Source of the DNA: Bryopsis sp. KO-2023
Lineage: Eukaryota; Chlorophyta; Ulvophyceae; Bryopsidales; Bryopsidaceae
Assembly: GCA_030272585.1 (NCBI GenBank)
Contig: BSYQ01000001.1
Location: 1,798,001 to 1,862,000, forward strand
Reading direction: 5' to 3'
Length of the DNA stretch: 64,000 nt
Of the stretch, positions 12,725-25,000 are shown in pieces (position 1 is the first letter of the stretch; each line of letters begins with the position of its first letter). The translations under genes and the position numbers were made by a program. The notes under the pieces were generated by a model. That model did no database searches and was not told the origin of the DNA. It saw only the letters and a program-made list of their open reading frames with translations.

Positions 12725-14232
12725 AGAAACAATTAGCTGTTTGGGGATTCTTCCGTTATTTTTTTGGCAAAATGGCATCGAGAATGCAATGTGGTTGGTG
12801 GGGCCATGCTGCTGGGGAGAATGAGACGTATCGTCGAACAAGATTTTTCTTTATTTTTCTTTGTGGGTGTGTGATTGTAGAGGAGGGGGGGCCATTGCGC
12901 AAGTGATCATCAAAAGGGGGGGGGGGAGGGGAACTTAAAGCAGCTGGGGCTTGAAAAAAGAGAGAAAAAACAAGGTTGTGTGTGTGAGTAGCTTAGGGAA
13001 AATCATTCCATTGTTTGTTGGAAGGTAAAGAAAAAAAAAAGAGAAAAAAATAAAGGATTCTCGATGTAATTGAATTCTGTGGTTCGAGACTCTTTGTTTT
13101 TGGAAATGGATGTACGTATTCCATTTCCCTTTTTTTTTCTTGATTATTTTCACGAAATATGTGAATATCGTGGTGCAAAGAAGCAGCCACAGTAGACAAG
13201 GCCAGTGGATGGACATAAATTGTGTAAAAATGGGTCAAAGGTAGACTCTGTAGAACAAGCTTGGATAGCCCGGAGCTCGGCTCTCTGGGAAACGATTCTT
13301 TCTTTCTTCTTTTTTAAAAAGATTCAATTTTTGTGAATCGAGGTGCTTAGGTGCAGTGAATAGAGAAGGGAACCTGAAAGGGTAGGCTTTTAGACCTTGG
13401 AGATGTTGGGGTTGTAGCTCTCTGGCGTTTTCTGTTTCGAAAGACTTGCAAGTCGATGTGCAGGATTGGATATACATACCAAGGGTGGGTTTTGAAGAAG
13501 TTAAAAATCAGACGCTCAGAACTCGTGGATCTCTTCCACAGCAAGATATATGGAGGTTGGGTTGAGTAAATCTTGAAAAAAAATCACCCCTAGCTTAACT
13601 TTTTGCCCAATTTGTAAATCAAAAACACTGGCTTGGAAAGAGGAGACTGTGCTACAGAAAAACTGGGCAGTTGCACTACACGGAAAGGATGAGGTGCACA
13701 CGAAGTCACCCTGATCTCCATGAGAGTCTCTGCCAAGTAAAAACGGTGGTTATAGAAACATAATGCCACGGAAAACCACATTTGAGAAAGAAAAACGACA
13801 TTAATAAACAGTTCCAAGAGCCCAGATTCTCGCACACGTCCCCAATCAACCTTTTCACACCCATCCCCTCCACCCTTAAAATCTTAAGAGAAAAACTGAA
13901 GCATCCCACGAGCGATATCTCAATCGCATCAAATCTACCATTTTCAGTGCTCTGGTATTGTAAGGTTGTCGAGGAGCAAACGGAGCGAATACAGAACTGT
14001 GTATCCTTACAACAGCTTCGGGTTTTTCGTCCCCCTTCGACCCAGCATCAATTGAAAAGAACTATATATGATTTAAAAGCTCTACCAACTAAAAACCCAA
14101 ACACCCCCCTTCCCCTCTCCCCCCCCAACTGATCCCACCCCCACTTCACCAAGTCAAAGACCTTCCGATTTGTCTTTCAGAGTCACGGCGATGCTCTGAA
14201 TGCAGAGTGGCAAAACGTAACGGAAAGACTCC
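12725..14232. other. Convergent 3' flanks, no gene seen
   Basis: This 1.5 kb lies between two converging genes (LysM and U2AF65-like). It holds A/T-rich tracts and a G-run near 12917-12926. Open frames on either strand are short and give no recognisable protein. It most likely contains both 3' UTRs. Confidence 0.5.
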
Positions 14233-17200
14233 CTAAATGATCGCAGCAAATACCTCTTGAGACACGAACATAACAGCCACAGGTCTTCCTTGGAATGGTT
14301 GGCCATTCAACCCCTCTCGGGCTCTCGTGGCTGCCGTCGCATCCGAAAACTGAACGAAAGCCTGGATTTTCAACAGTTCCCCGTAAGTCATTCCCTCTCA
14401 CTGTATTGCTCATCAGCAGGATAAAACAGGACACCCTCCATCAGAGAAAATGTGAATACATACGAGGGGGGGGAGGGAGTGCTTACTTTTCCGTAGAAGC
14501 CTGTCTGAAACAGAGCTTGGGCCATTTTCGGGTCTGCCGGTCTCGGGATTTTCAGTTGGATGACCGCTCCATGTTTCACACACTCGTTACGCAGATCCGC
14601 GATTACCTGCAAAAAATGCACCGGTGCTTGACCATCCCATCATCTTTCCCCACTTCCGGACCACAAAATCCACATGACAGACATTCAAGAGATCAATAGG
14701 ATAGCGATTCAGTACCCCATCGTTTTTTCTGTTTTTTTCTGTTTTCTTTTTTTACCACCCCACCACCACCACCACTCCACCATTCGTTCACCAACGCATC
14801 GGTACCTGGAGCCCTGGAATGTCAACTTTTTCCCCTGACGTTGGCAAATCGACCAAAAAACAATGAAAAACAGTGGGACTTTGCATTCCAGAGTATGTGT
14901 GAGAGTGTTCCAGGGGCGGGCAGCCTCACAAGCTCAGGCAAATCGACAAACCGTCCCGGCCACATACGGAGTGGGAGAGTGTCTACTGGGTGCCTATATA
15001 TCCAGGACGGAGGGGAAAGGTCTCAAAAAAACAATACGGCCATCTCTCAGCATGAAGATTGCAGGAAAACACTGGATCCGTCCAGTGGTGCCGCAACTCT
15101 CCAACAACTCTCTGGGGTTATTTCTTTACGGGCTTTTTTCTTTTTCTTTTGTCTCTAGAGTGTGAGGCAGACGGCCGATGGAACCTCACAGAGCAGAGGT
15201 GTCCGCGAGTTGGGATGCATCTTGCTCCCCGACCACCACCCGACCGACCGAAAACTGGAATGCAACCTTTGAAAAAACCTCACCTTTCGATAAGTGGTGT
15301 CACTTGTGAGTGTGTCCAGTGCAACCAATCCTTCGATGCAGATGAATGCAGAGGCTGGGGATGCAGCGAGAGCCGATCCAGTCAACATCCCCATCTGAAC
15401 CATCCCCATGCCAGGCGTTGGAGGGGCAGGTCGAGCAATCAAGTTGGATGCTGCGATGTCCGAAGATTGAAATGCAGCGAGAGCTGCAGCAGCCGCCTGC
15501 GCCGCAGCTGCAGCCTTTCCAGGGTCCACGTATCCACTCGGCCTCCCCACCGATATCGATTGACCAAAAAGCTGCACCTGACCGCTCAATTGCAATGCTG
15601 CGGTGGCCATCTCAGGCGTCCGAAGCTCCACGAATGCATATCGGCCATCCGAATGCATGGACACGCTCACCACCGGCTCCATGCCAGGCTGGGCAGATTC
15701 GGGGAAAACCGCAGAGAGTGCGGAATTGAACAGCTGACGCAGGGCTGCTTCGGAAACAAGGCCAGGGACGAGGTTCCCAACGTAGACCTGATTCGAGAGC
15801 GGGTCGCTGATTGAAACACTGAAAGAAGACAGCATTTTTGAAACCATAGAGAAGGGATGTTTGATTAATACAAATGAAAGGAGAGAGATTTTTCCCTACA
15901 CTATTGCCACTGTTCAGTTTTGGTGATACTACTATTCCACAGGTTGTGCGAATGTGAATCGTCATTTGATGGGCTAGCAATGGTATTTGCAAAAATGTTG
16001 AGTTGAGTCATGCAACGCTTGGTTGCCCTAACTCCGCACCTGACGAGTGGGGCATGGCAATGGAGAGAACCCCTACAAACACCCAGGGAAAATTGAACAT
16101 CGATAATGTATTCATTGATTGACATTGCACCCAAACCCAATTCGCCCATTAGGAGTTTTCTTTTTTTTTTTTTGGGGGGGGGGGGGAAGTAAATTCCTAT
16201 TTATGAACTCCCAAGAAAACCAACAGAAACAAATCATTGAGTTGGCCCATCAGTGATTTCCGCAATGATTTGCGCTCGACGCATAATTTTTTCGATGTGA
16301 ACGTTCTTTCTGAGAAGAAAAAGAAATTGGTTTCGTCCTGTGGCCACCCACCTCTCGACCTTTGCCGATAGCTTGAGCAGACACAGCTTGCTGTAAAATC
16401 AGTTGCCTCGAGCGCAATTGCTCTTGCCACTGCCTCAGCGCCGCTGTATCAAAACGCCAAGAAATCAAAGAAATCCCTTGGGCACTGTACCGGTAAAGTC
16501 AGCTCTGGACGCTTTGTTTTGTTTTGCTTTTGCTTGCAAGGGAATCAAAGTTTCAACTGACCTTCATCTTGATTGGGGTTGTCCCCACCCTGCTGATGCA
16601 CATGAGCATCATTGCTACTTCCACCTGCACCAAGAAATCAATTCGCATCCCGCCAAAAGGTTTAAACTAAGTAAAAAGCTTCCGAAAAAAAGCTCCAATA
16701 AATAAATAAATAAACCTCTGAAGAGGATAAAAACAAGTTTCTCAACCGTGGCCTTTCACAAGTTTTTTTTTCTCTTTCTCTCTCTTTAGTTTTGGATTTT
16801 TTTTCACCTGGAATGGCAGCCTCCTGCCTCCGACGGGGAACATAACCACCATAGTCCCCACTCGCACTTCTGCTCCATCTCCGTGCCCTCCTCGAACCCC
16901 TGGAAGCGCTCCTCGTGCGACGCCTGCCTCTTGACCGTGAACTGCAACACCGACGGCTTCCTGTCAGACTATCAATCACTGTCCCAAAGGAACCCTCTTG
17001 ATAAAATAATGGCGCTTGGCGCTCACCGTCTTGTCCTTTTCCTCGAGCGTGTTTTCAATGGAGAATACCTCCTGCTCCTGTGGTTGCGAGAGAGGGAGCG
17101 CGACCGTCGACGTCGACCGCGCCTGGACCCCGAGCGAGACCTCGACCGGGATTTCAGTCGGTGGGAACTACGGTCATCCTTGTGACGACCCCTATCCCGC

Positions 17201-17796
17201 CCACGTCCACGAGATTCCCGACGACCATCCCTTCCACGGTCTCTTTCTCTATCACGCTCTCCTCGACGCCTTCCCCTATCCACCTTTTGATCCCTCTCCT
17301 TCGCTCGGTGCCTGTCCCTGGACCTGTTTCGATCCCGATCCCGTTCCCGTTTCATATCTTTATCTCGACTTTTCCTTTTGCTTCTATCCTCTCGATCAGA
17401 ATTATTCTCATCGTGTCCAGGTTCCTCACTCCCATCCTTCGCTTTATCGTCCACGCAGGGCTCCGCATCGACTCCATTGTCATCCTTTACTCCAACTTCA
17501 GTTTTGGGAGGGGAATCGCTCGTTGTTTTCACACCAACACCACCCTCCACCGGTTTCTCAACGTCCTCCTCGCCAACTCCCACCTCAACGCTACCATTCA
17601 CGTCTCGAATTTCTTCAGCCTCGGGTTGGGCGCTCACGCCATCGGCTACGCCATTTTCACTCACAACATCAACGTCATTCTCCTTTCGCTGGAATTCTTC
17701 GCCCTCTAGCAGGCGCCCCTGTTCAGTGCCCTCCTTCACAACCATATCCTCCCTAATCCCACAGTCATTGGGGAGGGGCTCGCTTGGGACTTCCAT
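14233..17796 (-). CDS. U2AF65-like splicing factor: RS region, one RRM, C-terminal UHM
   Basis: Seven exons chain in phase to about 612 residues: 17796-17027, 16968-16808, 16624-16562, 16443-16352, 15787-15284, 14606-14487 and 14361-14233. The first 310 residues are an acidic segment followed by a dense Arg/Ser/Asp region. A spacer ('LRQWQEQLRSRQLILQQAV') leads to an RRM starting 'VYVGNLVPGLVSE' with 'GRYAFVELRTPEMATAAL'. An Ala-rich linker then joins a C-terminal domain of the U2AF homology type ('VIADLRNECVKHGAVIQLKI', 'ATRAREGLNGQPFQGRPVAV'). The function inferred from the family is 3' splice-site or protein-ligand recognition in early spliceosome assembly, in the nucleus. Unusual points: U2AF65 has two RRMs before the UHM and only one is seen here; the Arg-X-Phe signature reads Gln-Pro-Phe. 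It could be a divergent U2AF65 or a separate UHM family. Confidence 0.82.
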
Positions 17797-18560
<764 letters not shown>

Positions 18561-19728
18561 ACAAATCAGTGGAAACCTGGGAGAGGTTATTCAACCAGAG
18601 TAAAATCATGACTGGCTTTTCTTCGCTGTTGAGGGTTACGACTCCAATGTTGTTTCTTGTGGATTCCTGTTGGGTTGGATGGTGCAAGGATGCTGGGGAA
18701 AAGGAAGGTGCCCTGGGTTTGAGCAGATGAGACCTCCAGCAGTACTTGGTGGACAGCTGTCAGTTCAGGGTGGTGAACCTTGTTTTTTGAGCCGAGGGGC
18801 CTGTAAAAATTCAAATTCAATTGCTCTCTATGTGCGGAGATGCTGGGAGGAATTCTGTAAGAATACTTTTGCCACATTCTGCTTATTTCATCAGACCACA
18901 ACAATTTACAACTCTTGGCCCTCCAAAGAAACCCCTTTGCCCATGTTGAGAAAACCATGTTGATGGGAGAACACAACAGCCCACTTTCCATAGAGCTGAT
19001 GCAAACTCCAGGAATGGGGACCGATCCAACACAATGAGGGGACTTGTACTTGCCACCTTTCGTGCATGTGATGAGTCACCTCGAACCACTGAAGTGTTAG
19101 GCGTTATTTCCCATAATTCTCCCACACGATTTCCTGTTTCTGGCGTCTGAACTGCAGACACAAGGGTCAGTCGTGAACACCTCCGCGCTCGACAATAGGC
19201 AACTAGCACTTTCCAGCGAAGAAGCCGAGCAAATTTCAGGAGTGAGGTGCGTCACAAGTACTTCGGGCTGTCGTACCGGAGAGTGTAGTGTTCAGGGGTG
19301 GAACGATTGTAGTTTCGTTCGATCGGGCACCTGCCGGTTCAATATACACGCGGAGGTGATTCTCTCTATATGTGGGGAAGCTGTATCTTGTAGGGATGTG
19401 GTGGTGTGAAGTTTAGCAGTGAATGAGTGGAGTTGAAACAGGAGAGGGGGGGGGGGGGAACGTGGGGTGGTTTTCTACGGGAAAAGGCTGGTTTGCTGCG
19501 GTCAATGAGAGGCAAAGATCCAAACGCGTCAGAAGCGTGATCGAAACGCCTGCGCCTGTTAGACTTCACGTCCAGTCGCGGGGGCCTGGCTCTGGTGTTT
19601 TTTTTTTCGGATCGCTGTCAAATCCTGTGCTGGGTTCGAAACTACTGTGTGAATATTTCGGGTCGATGAAATAGTTAAACACCCTGACCCCTGCTTTGGT
19701 CTGTGTTCGATCTTTGCAGAAACGAAAC
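18561..19728. other. Spacer before the SAP-SPIRAL1 gene; probable 5' UTR intron
   Basis: No gene is supported. The minus-strand frame at 18587-18991 has no recognisable domain and lies in the HINT 3' flank. A good acceptor (TTTGCAG) sits 9 nt before the ATG of the SAP-SPIRAL1 gene, so its 5' UTR is probably spliced, with the first exon somewhere in 19100-19600. A T9 run lies near 19599 and a G-run near 19446-19458. Confidence 0.4.
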
Positions 19729-20659
19729 ATGACTCAATTTGGTGTTCCCGATGATGTCGACGCTTTCCTCCGCCCCATCCTGCTTAAAGACTGTCGAGTC
19801 CAGCTACGCGCAAGAGGCCTCTCTCCCGCGGGCAGCAGAGAGGTTCTCGCGCAGCGGCTGAAGGAAGCCATGGTCGCGACGGGAGATTAGTAAGTGATCC
19901 CTCCCTTAAGTATTGAGGTGCAGCTTGGCCGCAGATTTCGTCACAATGCATCCAAAAATAGGATTTCAAAAAAACACAATTTTGTTATGGGAAATAGTAA
20001 TTCTGGAAGAGCATTTTTTCCTTCTATTTTTTTTTTTTTGTTGTTTCAAATTGTCCGGAAAGAACATTGAGTTGGACAATGCACCCTCCTGCTTGAGGTG
20101 GATCAGCCATTCACTCCACAGCAGTGCCCATATTTTTTTCAGAGCATTCGACCTCCCCCCCCAAAATTGACACCCTACACATCCTCGTCCTTTCAGCACA
20201 TTCAAGACGGCGGAGGGTGAGGTCGACGTGGCCCTCACCGAGTCTGCATTCAGAAGCCAAGAACCTCTAATGTACCAAGAGAGAAACAACTACCATCGCC
20301 CCGAAGGACAAAACGTAGGAAACTTTTTGACCGACCGAAATACCTCCAAAGTCCTTGCCCCTCCCGGAGGAGGTTCTCAAGTTTGCTTCGGCGAAGAGGA
20401 GCCACAGAAACCACCACAGCAAAAACCAGCTCGGCAAGCTGCACCCCCCCCGGTGTCAAACACACCCCCTGTGGCCCCCCCTGTCGCCCCGGCATCCGGG
20501 GAGAGGGCTGGACCTGGCGAGAGGGCTGGAACTGGTGACACTCAGAACAACTATGCCAGACCTGGTGGGATGCAGAATGTTGGTAATTTTCTCACCGACA
20601 GGAGTTCTTCCCGGGTTTTGGCCCCACCTGGCGGCCAGTCCAATGTCTTCTTCGGTTGA
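19729..20659 (+). CDS. SAP domain fused to two SPIRAL1-type repeats
   Basis: Two exons, 19729-19889 and 20197-20659, join in phase (a Tyr codon is split) to a 207-residue protein. Residues about 8-52 form a SAP helix-extension-helix motif: 'LKDCRVQLRARGLSPAGSRE' then 'VLAQRLKEAM'. After the splice come two copies of a SPIRAL1/HN1-type block: 'NNYHRPEGQNVGNFLTDRNT' with 'SKVLAPPGGGSQVCFG', and 'MQNVGNFLTDRSSSRVLAPP' with 'GGQSNVFFG'. A Pro-rich spacer with the repeat 'GERAGPGERAGTGD' separates them. SPIRAL1 proteins stabilise cortical microtubules in plants; SAP motifs usually bind DNA or RNA. The joint function is unknown. The block spacing (repeat near each end of the SPIRAL1 part) matches SPIRAL1. 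Confidence 0.85.
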
Positions 20660-22089
20660 AAGCTGTATATGGAGGGTGAAAAAACAAAAGGGACGGGACA
20701 TTTTCGATTCTTGGGTGCGAAATAATAGTGGGTGAGAACAGATGTGGTGGGGAAAAAACAAAAGAGGGGAAAAAAGAACAGTCCTGTATTTGCTAGGTAA
20801 AAATGGTTTTATTTTTGGGGGGCATTTCGTGGGGGGGTGGGGACGGTGCTACAAAAAATGGTCGAGTTTTCTTTCAAGAAAAAAAAAAGAAGATTACCTC
20901 TGGGGGGAAAAAAAAGAAATCAAGGTAAAACAATTCAACACTGTGGTTGCTTTTATTTTCTTTTTTGAAAAAAAAAAAACTGAAAACTTTGTGGGGGGAG
21001 AAAAAGACAAAACAAGAGAAAAAACAGAGGGAATTGCCAAGAGTGATGTGGTCTGTGTGTATATACCTGGAGTGCAAACCGAAAAGAACAATATCAAGTG
21101 ACTTTTGGGGAAGTGGGATGGTGGGCCTGATTGTATTCCAAGTGGTGGAAATCAAGGGAAAGAAAATAGGCTCTCTCGGAGGGGAAATTGCCCTGCTCAG
21201 TTTCTTAGTTTGTACATGGGCTAGGTATAGCTGCCGCTGTGGATAAGGGTGTCAAGGTAATAATGAAGAGATGGGAAATGACTTTCGTATGTGATGTATC
21301 TGTATCCGAGTCCTCTTGCGAAAAAAAAGAAAAAGGAGTGCCTGCGTTCGATCAATGCTTTTCTCCACGAGAACTTGGAATGATTTTTGTCGACTTGACT
21401 CTGTTTTTTTACCATTTTTTTTTTTTTTTGGTTTGCAAGCTCATTCTGTCGGAAAAGAGCGCTTCGTCTCATTATCAGCAACTGTTTGACTATTGTTTAT
21501 TTTTTTTTTGATAAACATGACCTTGTAATGGAGTCCTCTGTGGTTTATACGAAGGGTAGGGTTTTTCCTCTGAAAAAAAAATTGACGAGACAGACATGGA
21601 TTATTTTATAGAGTAAAACAAAGATTGACGCAAGGATCATCTCAGCGCCTGTGTTTTGTTTTTCGAGTTCTTTTTTTCAAAATGCATCGATAAATCCCTG
21701 TTTCATGAATGTTTCATGAATCACCCCCTCTTCATGAAATAAGTCATGAGAATCCCTTGCGATATTGTTGATCAGGTAGCAGTGAGCAAGAAAGAAAACA
21801 AAGAAATACACTGTCTTTCTCACTGTCTTTCTATTTTCCCAATGGGAAATCCCCATCAAAATGAGGCTCCTAGGACAGACAGACAGAAAGAGAAAGACAG
21901 GTTTTTACTTCAACCTCTCATCATAGACACAAGCCTTTTTTGGGGGACTCACTCATCTCCAGTCAACAGCAGGTTTCCTCAGAAAAAACTAAATGATCTT
22001 CCTTGCCTTCAGTTATTATTATTATTATCTCCACAGAGAAGCGACAGGCAAACAGGAATTCATTATCATTACATCCGCTGTTCTACACC
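20660..22089. other. Convergent 3' flanks, no gene seen
   Basis: This 1.4 kb between converging genes is dominated by G/A-rich tracts on the plus strand (20740-21110) and T runs. Short direct copies of TTTCATGAAT lie at 21700-21722, close to a related inverted copy near 21735. No open frame gives a recognisable protein. It probably holds both 3' UTRs. Confidence 0.5.
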
Positions 22090-25000
22090 CTATCGCTGTG
22101 CACTTTGTTCAAGCTGCCTCCTGATAGTTTCAAATCTCATTCCAAACGCATCCCTCTCTCTTTCAGTCTTCCCGACTTTAACAGCTGCCCTGTCGATGCA
22201 CGCCAAAAGCTCCGATCGCTCCTGCAACAAATCGACACAATGACAATAAACTCGATGCTCTTCTTTCCATTTCGATACTGCTGAAAATAGATAAGCACAT
22301 TATGCGTGTGTACATGTGTTCTCTCCCCCCCCCCAAAAAAAATGCTGACCTGCTCATGTTCTTCCTCTCTGATTCTAGCTTGTTCCGATACTGCTTCTGC
22401 GATGGATGCCCGTTGTAAGGCCGCCTCTAAAGCAGACCTCATATCTGCCTGGCTCCGTTGCATCGACGATATTTGTTTCCCGAAATCCCCCTCACCCCTC
22501 TGAATCGTTCTGAGCTCCTCTTTCAGCTCGGCCACTTCATTTTTGAGAGCCTCTTCGATTTCAGCCCTCTCAGCTACAATCCTTTCGCATCGATTCGAGA
22601 GCTAGAAAAGAAATTCCACAAATCACTCTCAGTGGTTCTTGGTCGAAAACCCAAAATATATATATATATATATATTATATATTTTTGTTCCTTCAAATGC
22701 ACACCATTGGTGCTGAAAGCTTCATGTTTGGATACCGATAATATTCTGGATCGCTCCATGACTGTCCCTTGAAAAGACGATTGCTCAGCAAACAACAGTG
22801 AAATCATTAACTACTACAGTCAGGTATGTCTGTATGTCTGCTATTGGTGTTCCAAAACTGTTGCGACAATTGGCTCTGAACATCGCCCCACAGACAATGA
22901 CTAAGCAGGGTAAATCGGCACACACCACCAGGGCTTCTTCCTTCCATCTGACGACCAGAGCTTCTCGAGAATCCATGATCGCCTGTGCCTCATCCAGCTG
23001 CCGTCTGTTGATACCAACGAGTTTCTCCATTTTCGAAGTCAGCGTGATCACCTCTTTCTCGTGTTCCAGCCGCATTCGTTTCATTTCTTGTTTCTTCCCG
23101 GACTCCATCTCTTCCCTAGCTTTCTTGCATGCAGAGTGCTGCCTCAAGGAAGTGTCCAGTTGATGTTGGAGCCTGGTCACCTCCAATTGACCATCTCTCT
23201 GCGACACTTGCAGGTCCGCCGCTTTCTTTCGCAGCTCCTGGATATTGGCCTGACAAAATCACCACAACAGACCTGCAATGCTCAGTTCGCTCTTTCAGAC
23301 GCTAAGATTGAATTATCTTCAACACAAAAAATCTGCCCTGAAGCATCAATCTGGTTATTGATGTTTGGATAGTCCTGTCAGTAGGCTTCTTCCCACCTCA
23401 AGGTGTCGTTTTTCAGATTCCCATTCCCTGCCTCTTCGTTCTGCTGCTCTCTCCACACTGGCCAGCTTCTCGACAGCTTCTTGCCTGTCATACTCCACCT
23501 GCTGCAGCCGTTGCATTTCTTCGACCCCAGAAACAGTGATTCCTGTCAGGCTGCATATCACTTTAGACCCTGACAAGTCTTTCTTCAGTTCCTCATGTTG
23601 CTCCTCCAGAAGCCTCTTTTCGTGAATCAAGGACTGGTTTGATGCTTCCATGTCAGACAACTGAAAAAGGAAAGCAGCACGTAACCCCATGTCAACGCTC
23701 CAGCAAACCCACTCTGGTTAAGTGACACATCGAAAAGACATATTTCTTTTGATACATGAGAAATCCTGCATTTTTTATTTTTTTTTGTAGTAGGACGAAC
23801 CTTATGTCTTGCCCTGCGTGCCTCTTCCTCAGCTTGCTCCAGTTGAACCATCAAGCGATTGGAGTGCTTGCTGTGGGCTGCCTGCAATTCAGCATGCGCC
23901 TCCTGTCTGTACACCTTCAGCTTTTGGTTAAGACTCTCGACTTCATGCCTCAACTCGACCTCCTTGCGGATAGCAGCATCCCGAGTGCTCTTTGCATTCT
24001 CAGCAGCATCAACAGCTTCTTTCACCCGAATGAAGGACTGAACCCCCCCCCACACACAAAAGTCCCTTTTACGCATTTCTCTTGACCATCGAAACAGGTC
24101 ATTTTAAGGAGTTATCAAGCTGCCTGGGTTCCTTGGGGAGAAGTCTGGGTATATTACCTCCGAATCCTTTGTTTGATATTCTTTGAGGCTTGATGAGGTT
24201 ATTCTGAGAGCTTCGTGGAGTCTGACCGCTTCGCCGTGACTGGCATTCAGCTCAGCACGCAGAATGGCATTGTCTTCTTTCGAATTACTGAACTCCACCT
24301 GCAAAACATGAATTGTAAATCAGTTTTTCCATGCAAATGTTAGAAGCATGGTTCTGCTTCTGGACTCTTTGATAGAAATTCTGCTGTAAAAAAAAATGTA
24401 CAAGGCTATGCCTCAGAATAATCTAAGTGTGAAAAACTCTTCAAAGCTGCAGCTGCCTCAAAAAATTTCACCTCAGATACCCACGATATACTACCCCCCA
24501 CGAGTAGTCGTACTCTGGCAAAAACACAATTCCACAAAAGACGGAAAGAATGAAAATTACGGTTACCTCGGCTCTCTTCAACTTGAGTTGAGCTTCCCTC
24601 ATTCTTGCCAATAACCTTTGCACATCATCGGCTTCGGAATCCTTTTCTTGGTCGGTCTGACCTGCTCGATGCTTCAGCATTTCATTCTCCTGTTTGATAT
24701 TGTCAAGCTCTGTACGTAACTCACCCATCCGCCCCTCGGCACCGCCCAGCTGCTTCTTGGAGCACTCCATCAAAATGTAGGTATCGTCACGCTTATCCTG
24801 AAAAAAAATTCGAAGCGAATCTCAAATCCTTTGACCATGAAAATGAATTGACCATGAGCAAATTTTTTGCCACTTTTTCCAACTTTTTTCTTTTTTTTTT
24901 TTTGGGGGGGGGGGGGGAGGGTACCTTGTACTCCTTAATCTCTGCAGCCTGGCTCTTCATTTTCGAAACGAGCTGCACGTTTTCCAGCCCCAGTTTCTTG

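Noticed and set aside
15059-15814. Plus-strand 251-codon frame
   Set aside because: Antisense shadow of the RRM exon of the U2AF65-like gene; translation is Arg/His/Ser-rich without domain.
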